The notes beneath the pieces are model-generated. The model was not told the origin of the DNA and did no database searches. It saw only the letters and a list, made by a program, of their open reading frames with translations. Position numbers and translations under genes: made by a program. Below are positions 46,818-54,853 of a stretch of DNA of 64,000 nucleotides, one piece after another; position 1 is the first letter of the stretch; the number at the start of each line of letters is the position of its first letter. This DNA comes from Acidobacteriota bacterium (lineage in GTDB: Bacteria; Acidobacteriota; Terriglobia; Terriglobales; Acidobacteriaceae): assembly GCA_021846275.1 (NCBI GenBank), contig JAJZBZ010000001.1, positions 620,001-684,000 of the forward strand. The letters run 5' to 3'.

Positions 46818-48437
46818 TTACATGCCAGCACCCGTCGCCTGGTTCACTTCGATGGACTCGATGCGAACATTCGCGGGTTCAGTGAAGCGGATTCGATTGC
46901 TGTTTTCGTGCCTGTCCAGCCGGACCTGTATCCAGACGGACGAGCCGTTCGCTCCGGTCGGTGGAAGCGCGATCCTGGTGCTGGCTTGTTCGTTCACGCG
47001 CAACGCTGCAATGCGGGTTTCGACTGTCGGGTTTCGATACTCGATGCGCACCGGAACAAATGTCGCAGCCGAGGCCGCAATGCCGGAAAAGCGCGTCTCC
47101 GAGCCGTCAGAATCCTTGTCTGTCGCGTCTGGAGTGTAATGCGCAAACAAGCCTTCCGTGCCGTTCACCAGCAGCAGCACCGCATCCTGCGGCGGAACAG
47201 TCGCCTCGTACTTGTCTTTGATTCCGGCCGATGTTTTCTCCGTCCACACCTCGCGCACCGTCGCCTCCGATCCGGTCAAACCCAGATCCTTCCACCTGAC
47301 GCTCATCGGAGCGGGGAAGTACGTCCGGTTCAGCAGCAGCACGGCGCGCTCGCCGTCTGCTGAAAGAAACTTCGACCAGACCTCCAGTCCCGGCCCATTC
47401 TCGGCCACTTTGACGGCTTCGAGTCCAAGCGGATTCTGGTCAATGGCAATCAACTCCGGATTGGTCAGGTCGGCGAGTGTCGCTGCATCCAGCGCAGTCA
47501 CGTCCGCGCCAATCAGCAGCGGCGCGCCCGCCATGGCCCACAACGCGAGATGCAGCCGATTCTGCGCCGCATTCAGCGACGGCATCCCCACCACCATCAT
47601 GTCCGCGTCGTTGTAGTAACCGGTGTGCTGCGCCTCCGGGTGATAGTTCCTGTCGAAGTTCCGAAGCATATTTTCGAGCGAGACTTTTCGTTCCGTATGC
47701 GGGCCTGCGGCCACAACCGGGGCAACAATATCGCCGCCCGTGCGCCAGATCGCCTGATCCGCGCCGCCCACGCCCGGCGCCCAGGTGAACGGACTATCCT
47801 TGCCCCATTCGCAGATCGAGAAGTAGAGCTTGCGGCCCGTGATTTTTTCCGCTCGCGCAATCGCCCTCGCAATCTCCCCATACTGGAAGTCAGGGTCCAG
47901 ATTCTCCTTGGCGCCGCCGCACCAGTCCACCTTTACGTAATCGAATCCCCACCGCGCAAACTGAAGAAAATCCTGCTCGTAGTGGCCTTCGCTGCCGGTG
48001 TGAAAATACGCCGGGCCAATGTCGGGATACATCGAGCAGCCGTCCTTGCCCGCGTCGGTGTAGATGCCCGCCTTCAGACCCAGCGAATGAATATAGCGCA
48101 CGATGTTGCTCATGTCTCCGGCGCGCTCGCCCGGTTCAATAGCGGGCCAGGCCTTGGGATCGACCACGATGTTGCCGGCGGAGTCGCGCTCGCCGACCCA
48201 CCAGCCTTCGTCGATGTTCACGTAAACGTAGCCCGCCTTCTGCAGCCCGGAGCTGTGCAACGCATTCGCCTGGGCCACGGTGATCGCCGAGTTGATCGTG
48301 TTCGAGAAACTGTTCCACGACGACCAGCCCATCGGCGGCAGCGCGATCCGTGCCGCGCGCGAAGCCTGAGCCGCAGCCAGAAACTGAAAACAACCCACCA
48401 CGATCAGCAGCGGCAGAAATTGGAATATTCGCTTCAT
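46818..48437 (-). CDS. Secreted GH27 alpha-galactosidase
   Basis: 539 residues. A signal peptide (KRIFQFLPLLIVVGCFQFLAAAQA) is followed by the GH27 barrel with LPPMGWSSWNSF, NIDEGWW, GIYTDAG, nucleophile Asp171 in YVKVDWCGG and acid/base Asp236 in WRTGGDI. A C-terminal beta-sandwich (about 335-420) and an additional beta domain (about 440-539) end the protein. GH27 enzymes remove terminal alpha-galactose, or beta-L-arabinopyranose in some members. GGAGGG lies nine bases before the ATG. It is divergent from the DUF2961 gene with a 137-base shared control region. Confidence 0.94.
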   Translation of the reverse strand: MKRIFQFLPLLIVVGCFQFLAAAQASRAARIALPPMGWSSWNSFSNTINSAITVAQANALHSSGLQKAGYVYVNIDEGWWVGERDSAGNIVVDPKAWPAIEPGERAGDMSNIVRYIHSLGLKAGIYTDAGKDGCSMYPDIGPAYFHTGSEGHYEQDFLQFARWGFDYVKVDWCGGAKENLDPDFQYGEIARAIARAEKITGRKLYFSICEWGKDSPFTWAPGVGGADQAIWRTGGDIVAPVVAAGPHTERKVSLENMLRNFDRNYHPEAQHTGYYNDADMMVVGMPSLNAAQNRLHLALWAMAGAPLLIGADVTALDAATLADLTNPELIAIDQNPLGLEAVKVAENGPGLEVWSKFLSADGERAVLLLNRTYFPAPMSVRWKDLGLTGSEATVREVWTEKTSAGIKDKYEATVPPQDAVLLLVNGTEGLFAHYTPDATDKDSDGSETRFSGIAASAATFVPVRIEYRNPTVETRIAALRVNEQASTRIALPPTGANGSSVWIQVRLDRHENSNRIRFTEPANVRIESIEVNQATGAGM

Positions 48438-48452
48438 CGTCCCATCCCTCCG

Positions 48453-48470
48453 TTGCCAATACTATTGCAA
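48453..48470. promoter_or_regulatory. Possible operator between the divergent GH27 and DUF2961 genes
   Basis: TTGCCAATACTATTGCAA is a near-palindrome with TTGC and GCAA at its ends. It sits between two divergent carbohydrate genes, 15 bases before the GH27 start. The size and symmetry are compatible with a LacI-family operator. A visual match only. Confidence 0.3.
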
Positions 48471-48574
48471 TCTCCGAGGAACGCCTGATCGGTGGTCAGG
48501 AAAAATCGCTGCCGCGCATCCAGGCGGATTACGATGGTGGCAATGCCGTGCGAGGCTAAGAAAGGCATAAAAAG

Positions 48575-49555
48575 ATGAATCGGCGTGAATTTTCCCTGTG
48601 GAGTGCGGCGCTGCCGCTGGCCGGCTTGCCGCCTGTGGCCGGCGCAGTGGAGTCGGCAGCTTCGGTCTCTGGCGCGCGAACGTTCAGTCAGGTCGGCAAG
48701 GAGCAGCGACCGTTTGTGCAGCAACCAGAGGCGACGCTTGCCGAGCAGAGCGGTTCAGGTTTTCTCGATCACATGTGGTTCGGCGGCTCGTTTCCGGATT
48801 ACCCGCGAGTGCGGCTGCGCGTATATGTGGACGGGGAGGATGCTGCTTCCATCACCACCGAGCTTGGCTTTGGCGCAGGCGTCGGCTTCAACGATTCCGC
48901 CGCGCCGTGGGGCACGCGCTGGAGCGGCGTGACGGGCGCGCCAAGCGGAATCTTTCTCAATTACCGGATTCCATTTTCACGACATCTGCGCGTGACGGCG
49001 GAGTTGCCGCCCGCAGCGGCTCGCGATGTCCCGTTCTGGTGGATCATTCGCGGTCTGCATGGGGTTCCGCTGCGGGTGGGGGATTTCACGCTGCCTCCGC
49101 AGGCTCGGCTCCGTCTCCATCGAAAGGAATCGTTCCATGTGAAGCCTCTGGAGTTCTTTGATCTTTGCCGGATCAGCGGCGAGGGAATGGTCTTTCAGGT
49201 CGCGATGGCGGCGCAGAGTGAAAACTTCGAGTATCTCGAAGGACAGATGCGAGCCTATGTGGACGGAGCAAGCCAGCCGATGATGCTTTCCTCCGGGCTG
49301 GAAGACTACTTCCTTGGCACCTATTACTTCAATCGCGGACTCTACCATCTGCCGCAGGCCGGCCTGACGCACAAGGACGAAAGCAATCACAGTTTTTCAG
49401 CCTACCGCTTTCACGATCTTGATCCGATCGTGTTTGCGAAGGAACTTCGGCTCGCCTGCCGATGCGGCGAGACGATCGGCGACCGAATCGCTGGCACGAC
49501 CGGCCATCCACAGGCGACCGTCTATACCACCTACGCCTGGGTCTACGAATGGTGA
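48575..49555 (+). CDS. DUF2961 (GH172-type) glycoside hydrolase
   Basis: 326 residues. A twin-Arg-like leader (NRREFSLWSAALPLAGLPPVAGA) is followed by a DUF2961 domain. SSGLEDYFLGTYYF (about 230-250) is the family landmark with a probable catalytic Glu, and the fold is a double jelly-roll. Characterised DUF2961/GH172 enzymes act on alpha-D-arabinofuranosides or fructofuranosides, so a furanoside of this type is a good guess. AAGG lies eight bases ahead of the ATG. It faces the GH27 gene and precedes the DUF5597 gene by 236 bases. Confidence 0.85.
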   Translation: MNRREFSLWSAALPLAGLPPVAGAVESAASVSGARTFSQVGKEQRPFVQQPEATLAEQSGSGFLDHMWFGGSFPDYPRVRLRVYVDGEDAASITTELGFGAGVGFNDSAAPWGTRWSGVTGAPSGIFLNYRIPFSRHLRVTAELPPAAARDVPFWWIIRGLHGVPLRVGDFTLPPQARLRLHRKESFHVKPLEFFDLCRISGEGMVFQVAMAAQSENFEYLEGQMRAYVDGASQPMMLSSGLEDYFLGTYYFNRGLYHLPQAGLTHKDESNHSFSAYRFHDLDPIVFAKELRLACRCGETIGDRIAGTTGHPQATVYTTYAWVYEW

Positions 49556-49708
49556 AGCTGCGCCTTCGAGCCACTGCTTTCAGGCACTGCTGGCGATGCC
49601 GGATCGCCAGCCGGATCGCCAGAAAGACCAGCGATGACGATCATGCGGACATCCTCACATCCGCTTTACACAATTCCTGCGCGCGTGTTACCGTTTTTCA
49701 CGCTCTTG

Positions 49709-49720
49709 GTTATCGTTAAC
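49709..49720 (+). promoter_or_regulatory. LacI-like operator candidate ahead of the DUF5597 gene
   Basis: GTTATCGTTAAC is symmetrical at ten of twelve positions around a central CG, as in many LacI-family sites (GTTAnCGnTAAC). It lies 72 bases before the start at 49792. No LacI-type gene is in the window. Confidence 0.35.
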
Positions 49721-49791
49721 TGAAACGGCTCTACAGGTCAACCTCACCGCAAAACGAACCGGAGCACACTCTTTCGTGCGCGGAGGCGCTC

Positions 49792-51444
49792 ATGCTGAAA
49801 CGATGCAGTTTACCGATCCTCTCACTCCTGCTCGCCATCCCCTTTTCCGTTGCCGCCCAGAGTTCTTCCGCGCCGCATCTTGAAAAGAAGGGCGACGTGA
49901 CGCAGTTGATCGTCGACGGCAAGCCCTATCTGATGCTTGCCGGTGAGCTGTTGAACTCCAGCTCGTCGAATCTGACCTACATGCAGCCGGTGTGGGCAAA
50001 GCTCGCCGCCATGGGCCTCAACACGGTTCTCACGCCGCTCTCCTGGGAGCAGATCGAACCCACCGAGGGGCAGTACGATTTTTCGCTCGTCGACGGCCTG
50101 CTGGCTCAGGCCCGCGAGCAGCACCTGCACATTGTCTTTCTCTGGCTCGCGGCCTGGAAAAACGGCATGTCCGGCTACCCGCCCGTCTGGGTCAAGCAGG
50201 ACACCGCGCGCTTCCCGCGCGTGATGGAAGACGGCAACCCGATGCCGATCCTCAGCACATTTTCACCCGCATTGCGCGAGGCTGATTCCGCCGCATTCGC
50301 CGCGCTCATGGCGCATCTGCAGAAAATCGATGCCGCCGACCACACCGTCCTCATGATGCAGGTCGAGAATGAGGTCGGAGTCCTCGGCGCGGCGCGCGAC
50401 CATTCCGCCGCCGCCGACAAGGCGTTTGCCGGTGAAGTTCCCGCCGAGCTGATGCAATATCTCACCGCGCATTCGGCCTCGCTCAACGAGGAGTTGCGCA
50501 CGCTGTGGGCGGCGAATGGCATGAAGACCCACGGGACGTGGACGCAGGTATTCGGTGACACCGAGCGCGCCGACGAGATTTTCATGGCCTGGCAGTACGC
50601 GCGCTACGTGCAATCCGTGGCCGCCGCCGGCAAAGCGGCCTACCCGCTGCCCATGTACGCCAACACCTGGCTGGCCGGCGAAGACACGCCGCCCGGTGAC
50701 TACCCCAGCGGCGGCGCGCAGCCTCGTGTGCTCGATGTCTGGATGGCCGCCGGAGCAGCATTCCACGGTGGCCTGGACATGGAATCGCCCGACCTCTACG
50801 CCTCTGGTTTTGCCAGTTGGTGTAAACGTTACCGCAGACCCAATAACCCGCTCTTCATCCCAGAAACCAACGGCAGCACCGCCGGTGCCGCCCATGTCTT
50901 CTATGCCCTCGGACAGCAGGCCGCCCTGGGATTTTCCCCATTCGCCATCGATGCCGGACTTCACGGCGGCGCATGGCCAAACCAGGAGGCATACCTGAAG
51001 GGTCAGACCGCGCTCGCAGACAGCTACCACGCGCTCGCCGAGCTGATGCCCTTGCTCACCACCGCGCAGGCCGCCGGCGCCGTCCGCGGATTCGTGCTCG
51101 ACAAAAGTCATCCGGCAGTCGATTTCACCATGAACGGAATGACCGTCCATGTCCGCCTCGACAGCATATTCGGTCACTCGGCCAGCAGCGGCTACGGGCT
51201 GATTCTCGCGGAGAGTCCCTATCATTTTCTGGGCGTCGGCAGAGGCTTCGATCTCTCGTTCACGCCGCGTGACGACAGCGCCCCGCGCATCGGTCTCGCC
51301 TCCGTGGTCAGGGGGCATTTCATCAACGACAAATGGGTCGCCGAAGAACGGCTGAACGGCGATGAGACCGACCAGGGAAATCACTGGCGATTCGACTCGC
51401 GCAGCCTTTCCATCGAACGCGCCGTGCTCTATCGCTTTCCATAG
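49792..51444 (+). CDS. DUF5597 GH35-like beta-galactosidase
   Basis: 550 residues. A signal peptide (KRCSLPILSLLLAIPFSVAAQ) is followed by a TIM-barrel typical of GH35/GH42 clan-A enzymes with PLSWEQIEPTEGQYDFS, the acid/base Glu194 in MMQVENEVG and the nucleophile Glu358 in IPETNG, then a DUF5597 beta domain (about 410-550) with GYGLILAESPYHFLGVGRGFDLSF. It probably releases terminal galactose from galactan or arabinogalactan. GGAGG lies five bases ahead of the ATG. It is followed 102 bases later by GH43. Confidence 0.92.
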   Translation: MLKRCSLPILSLLLAIPFSVAAQSSSAPHLEKKGDVTQLIVDGKPYLMLAGELLNSSSSNLTYMQPVWAKLAAMGLNTVLTPLSWEQIEPTEGQYDFSLVDGLLAQAREQHLHIVFLWLAAWKNGMSGYPPVWVKQDTARFPRVMEDGNPMPILSTFSPALREADSAAFAALMAHLQKIDAADHTVLMMQVENEVGVLGAARDHSAAADKAFAGEVPAELMQYLTAHSASLNEELRTLWAANGMKTHGTWTQVFGDTERADEIFMAWQYARYVQSVAAAGKAAYPLPMYANTWLAGEDTPPGDYPSGGAQPRVLDVWMAAGAAFHGGLDMESPDLYASGFASWCKRYRRPNNPLFIPETNGSTAGAAHVFYALGQQAALGFSPFAIDAGLHGGAWPNQEAYLKGQTALADSYHALAELMPLLTTAQAAGAVRGFVLDKSHPAVDFTMNGMTVHVRLDSIFGHSASSGYGLILAESPYHFLGVGRGFDLSFTPRDDSAPRIGLASVVRGHFINDKWVAEERLNGDETDQGNHWRFDSRSLSIERAVLYRFP

Positions 51445-51546
51445 CGCGTCCGCAACTCCAGCCAGACTCACCGCGCCAAAGCGGCCAGACACAAAGCCGA
51501 ATGATCCATCGAGATTGAGCGCTCCGGCGCGGACAGAAGGTTGCAC

Positions 51547-52749
51547 ATGACGGAATCGAACAGCAATCCCACCTCGCGACGAGCCTTTCTCGGCGGCCTC
51601 GGTGCCGCGCTCGCGCTGCCAGCCGCAGGGCAGGCCACCGCGCACGCTGCCCCACCCACGCCCGCTCCCACTTACAAAAACCCATTGAACTGCCACATCG
51701 GAGACCCCTACGTCCTGCAAACTCCCGATGGACACTATTACATCTACGGAACCGGCGGAGGTGGCGGAAGATTCGGCGGCAAAGGCGATCCCTCGACAGC
51801 GTTTCCCACCTTTGCTTCCACCAACCTCGTCGACTGGACTCCCGTCGGCGAGACGTATAAGCGAAACCCCGTGGATTCCTGGTGCGTCGATGCCTTCTGG
51901 GCACCGGAGGTCTACCACTTCAACGGCCGCTATTTCATGGTGTACAGCGCCCAGTGGAGACACAATCCAACCAATGAAAAGGAGAATTTCCGCATCGGCG
52001 TCGCCGTTGCCGATTCTCCCACCGGGCCATTCCGCGACATTCAGAATCGACCGATCTTCGATCCCGGCTACCCGATCATCGACGCCGATGTGCTGTTCGA
52101 CTCCGACGGTCGAATCTATTTGTATTACTCCCGCTGCTGCTACAAGCATCCCGTCGAAAGCGACCTCGCCAGTTGGGCGCAAAAGGAAGGATGGTACAGC
52201 CAGATTGAGGAAAGCTGGATCTACGGCGTCGAACTCAAGCCCGATTTCAGCGGAGTCATCGGAGAGCCGGTTCTGCTCCTGCGCCCGCCCGTAAGTTTCG
52301 CTGACTACACGGCCGCCTGGGAAAACATCGTCGCGCTCTCTCACGCCGTCAACCGCCGCTGGACCGAGGGTCCATGCTCGTTCAAACACGGAGACAGATA
52401 TTACCTCATGTATTCGGCAAACTCCGTCGCCGGACCCGATTACTCCGTGGGCTACGCCTCGGCCGAGACCCCGCTCGGACCCTTCACCAAAGCGGCAAAC
52501 AACCCCGTCTGCCACAAGAACACCAATCAGGGCGGAGATGTCGTCACCACCGGCCACAACTGCGTCACAAAGTCTCCCGACGGCAGCCAGATGTACTGTC
52601 TTTACGGCGCAAGAACTACCCAGATGAAAGGCTTCCAGAGGATTCTGTTCCTCTGCCGCATGGAAATCCGCGACGACGGCATCCTGCTCGTGGACCCTCC
52701 CGACACGACCATCGACCACCCATATCCGTCCGGCGCTCACGCCATTTAA
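51547..52749 (+). CDS. Secreted GH43-type arabinosidase/xylosidase/galactosidase
   Basis: 400 residues. A Tat-like leader (SRRAFLGGLGAALALPAAG) is followed by a five-bladed propeller. Catalytic base Asp53 is in NCHIGDPYVLQTPDGHYYIYGT, the pKa-modulating Asp in IIDADVLFDSDGRIYLYYS, and the acid Glu274 in WTEGPCSFKHGDRYYLMYS. GH43 includes arabinofuranosidases and exo-beta-galactosidases; the subtype is open. AGAAGG lies just before the ATG (TTG at 51541 also possible). It ends the plus-strand carbohydrate group. Confidence 0.92.
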   Translation: MTESNSNPTSRRAFLGGLGAALALPAAGQATAHAAPPTPAPTYKNPLNCHIGDPYVLQTPDGHYYIYGTGGGGGRFGGKGDPSTAFPTFASTNLVDWTPVGETYKRNPVDSWCVDAFWAPEVYHFNGRYFMVYSAQWRHNPTNEKENFRIGVAVADSPTGPFRDIQNRPIFDPGYPIIDADVLFDSDGRIYLYYSRCCYKHPVESDLASWAQKEGWYSQIEESWIYGVELKPDFSGVIGEPVLLLRPPVSFADYTAAWENIVALSHAVNRRWTEGPCSFKHGDRYYLMYSANSVAGPDYSVGYASAETPLGPFTKAANNPVCHKNTNQGGDVVTTGHNCVTKSPDGSQMYCLYGARTTQMKGFQRILFLCRMEIRDDGILLVDPPDTTIDHPYPSGAHAI

Positions 52750-53198
52750 GCCGACGCGCATCCGCGCAAACAATACGAACCGTGAGCAGCGGCGAAATCC
52801 ACTCAGCCGCGCGTATCTGTAGCTCTGCATCTTTCCGACACTTTTTCGCCCTGCGCCGTCGATGCGATTGACATCCGCGCTTCGTCAGGCGTTCCAATCC
52901 TTTGATTCGGTTTGTTTCGCATCAGGGATTGTCCCGAATCAATGCACTCATAAGAGCAGCGAGCATTCTTGCCGAAAAGGGGAGTGTGGCCGTGATCGAG
53001 GCGTCCTGGCTCATCCGCGCGCGTGATTCAAGCCTTGGGCGCCGATGCGTGACAATCCCAGCCGGCTGAGCTGGCGCGCAGAGCGAGCCGACAACGGAGA
53101 ATCGCAATGAAAGCCCACTTTTGCCTCCGCGATCTTTGCAACTTCCGTTCCGCCCGCCTCAAACACCGCGGCACGTTGCCCTCTTTTGCCGAGGCGAT
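52750..53198. other. Intergenic region with a possible short leader frame
   Basis: A 449-base gap between GH43 and the ABC importer. It holds a 35-codon frame at 53107-53214 with its own GGAG seven bases upstream, overlapping the first permease start. I see no terminator or other gene. Confidence 0.55.
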
Positions 53199-53214
53199 AT
53201 GCGTCTTTCCCTGA
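53107..53214 (+). CDS. Possible 35-residue leader peptide before the ABC operon
   Basis: ATG at 53107 preceded by GGAG; 35 codons, TGA at 53212-53214, in a different frame from the permease, whose ATG (53199) lies 16 bases before this stop. The geometry would allow translational coupling. The peptide (MKAHFCLRDLCNFRSARLKH...) has two Cys and many Arg and no known match. Confidence 0.3.
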   Translation: MKAHFCLRDLCNFRSARLKHRGTLPSFAEAICVFP

Positions 53215-54056
53215 ACATTCTCATGCGGGCTGCGCGCGCGCTGCTGCTTGTCGTTTTCGCGGCTTCGGGAACCATCCTGATGGTGCGCTGCGCTCCCGGC
53301 TACTTCTCCGACGCTCGCGAGATGGATGGACTGTATGGCCAGGTCGCGCAAATGGAAATGCAGACGAAACGGAAGACCGAGGATTCCATCCGTGAGACGA
53401 TCGCGAAGACATTTCAGAGCTGGGCGCGCGGCGACTTCGGTCAGTCTCGCCAATACCAGACACCCGTGGCCGGGCTGATGGCCTCGCGCATCCCGGTCTC
53501 AGTCCGACTCCTGAGCGAGGGCCTGGCCTTTGGATGGCTGCTGGCAATTTCCGCCGCGCTGCCGATCAGCGCGCTGCGCGGCAACCATGTGCTCTGGGGA
53601 GCGCCGTTCACCCTCCTGCTCTCGATCCCCACCGCGGCGATGGCCACCGCCTGCATCGTCGCAAATGCCGGCGGTCCCGTGATGGTGCTCGCGCTGGTCA
53701 TCGCCGCGCGCGATTTCAAGTTTCTTCGCCATCTGCTGGACGAAGCCTGGAGCGCGTCGCATCTTCTGCTCGGCCGTGCGCAGGGAATCTCCCCGCCCCG
53801 GTTGTTTGCGAGGCATATTCTTCCAAATATCGCTCCGCGGCTGCGCGCGCTGGCAACGCTCTCGCTGGTGACGGCGCTTGGCGCGCTGCTTCCCGTGGAA
53901 GTGATCTTTACCGTTCCCGGCGTTGGACAGCTTGCCTGGTCGGCCGTGATGAACCGCGATCTCCCGGTCCTCGCCGCTGTCAGTGTCCTGATGGCCGCCG
54001 CCGTGGCCGCCGCGGAATGGATGGCGTCGCAATCGGCGTTGGTGGAGGCGGGATGA
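53199..54056 (+). CDS. ABC transporter permease, DppB/OppB type
   Basis: 285 residues. An N-terminal helix (about 8-28), a periplasmic loop, and five further helices with the inner-membrane loop motif GISPPRLFARHILPNIAPRLRALATLSLV that contacts the ATPase. It belongs to the peptide/oligosaccharide/nickel importer group. GAGG four bases ahead supports the ATG at 53199. ATGA overlap with the second permease shows an operon. The protein is shorter than usual (about 310-330). Confidence 0.85.
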   Translation: MRLSLNILMRAARALLLVVFAASGTILMVRCAPGYFSDAREMDGLYGQVAQMEMQTKRKTEDSIRETIAKTFQSWARGDFGQSRQYQTPVAGLMASRIPVSVRLLSEGLAFGWLLAISAALPISALRGNHVLWGAPFTLLLSIPTAAMATACIVANAGGPVMVLALVIAARDFKFLRHLLDEAWSASHLLLGRAQGISPPRLFARHILPNIAPRLRALATLSLVTALGALLPVEVIFTVPGVGQLAWSAVMNRDLPVLAAVSVLMAAAVAAAEWMASQSALVEAG

Positions 54057-54853
54057 AAAGGCTCCTGCCCGTCGTACTACTTCTCCTGCTCATGCTGGCC
54101 TCGATGGTTGTGCTCCGGCTTTCGCCCTGGCGTTATGCCACACAGGATCGTGTATCGATTCTCGCGTCGTCCACCTTGACGCACCCTGCCGGCACCGATG
54201 AACTCGGCCGGGACCGGCTCGTCCGCGCGGCGGCTGCCCTGCTCATTGGAATCGGTGGCGCCTCCGCTGCCGCCACAATCACCATTCTTCTCGCAGCCGC
54301 TGCTGGACTTCTCGCCGCGTTCAGCCCGTCCTGGGTCGCCGCCGTGCTCCTGTTCCTCAGTGACGGATTCCTGTCCCTGCCCTGGCTTTTTCTGCTCATG
54401 ATCGTCCGATCCATGCTCCCGCTCACGGCTTCTCCGCTGACCACTGCCGTCATCACCTTTCTCGTTCTCGCCTTGCTCGGCTGGCCCGCGTTTGCCCGAA
54501 CCATCTTCCACGGAGCGCGCGGGATTCGCAGTTCCGAGTGGATGATTCATGGCCGAGCCTCCGGCCTGACCGCGCGACAGTTGATCCTCGTTCATGTCTT
54601 TCCCAACCTCGGCTCGTTACTCCTGCCGCAGTTTTTCGTCTGCATCCCGGCGTTCCTCATGGCCGAGGCCAATCTCGGCGCGCTCGGCCTTGGAGTCGGC
54701 GAGCCGATCCCGTCCTGGGGCGCGATGCTCCTTGAACTGGATAACACCGCGCTTCTCATCAGCACCCGCTGGGTCTTTCTGCCCATCGCGCTGCTGGTCC
54801 TCGTCCTTCTGCTCCTCGAATTCCTTACCAGCGAGGCAAATGCCCATGTCTAG
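54053..54853 (+). CDS. ABC transporter permease, DppC/OppC type
   Basis: 266 residues with about six membrane helices and the motif ASGLTARQLILVHVFPNLGSLLLPQF, the ATPase contact loop, and HPAGTDELGRDRLVRA (the DELGRD motif of DppC). It overlaps the first permease and the substrate-binding protein at its ends, so is translated in one unit. It is short for the family. Confidence 0.88.
   Translation: MKRLLPVVLLLLLMLASMVVLRLSPWRYATQDRVSILASSTLTHPAGTDELGRDRLVRAAAALLIGIGGASAAATITILLAAAAGLLAAFSPSWVAAVLLFLSDGFLSLPWLFLLMIVRSMLPLTASPLTTAVITFLVLALLGWPAFARTIFHGARGIRSSEWMIHGRASGLTARQLILVHVFPNLGSLLLPQFFVCIPAFLMAEANLGALGLGVGEPIPSWGAMLLELDNTALLISTRWVFLPIALLVLVLLLLEFLTSEANAHV

Noticed and set aside
50263-52830. 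855-codon open frame on the minus strand opposite DUF5597 and GH43
   Set aside because: Covers two clear glycosidase genes on the other strand and has no domain signature; a codon-bias shadow.
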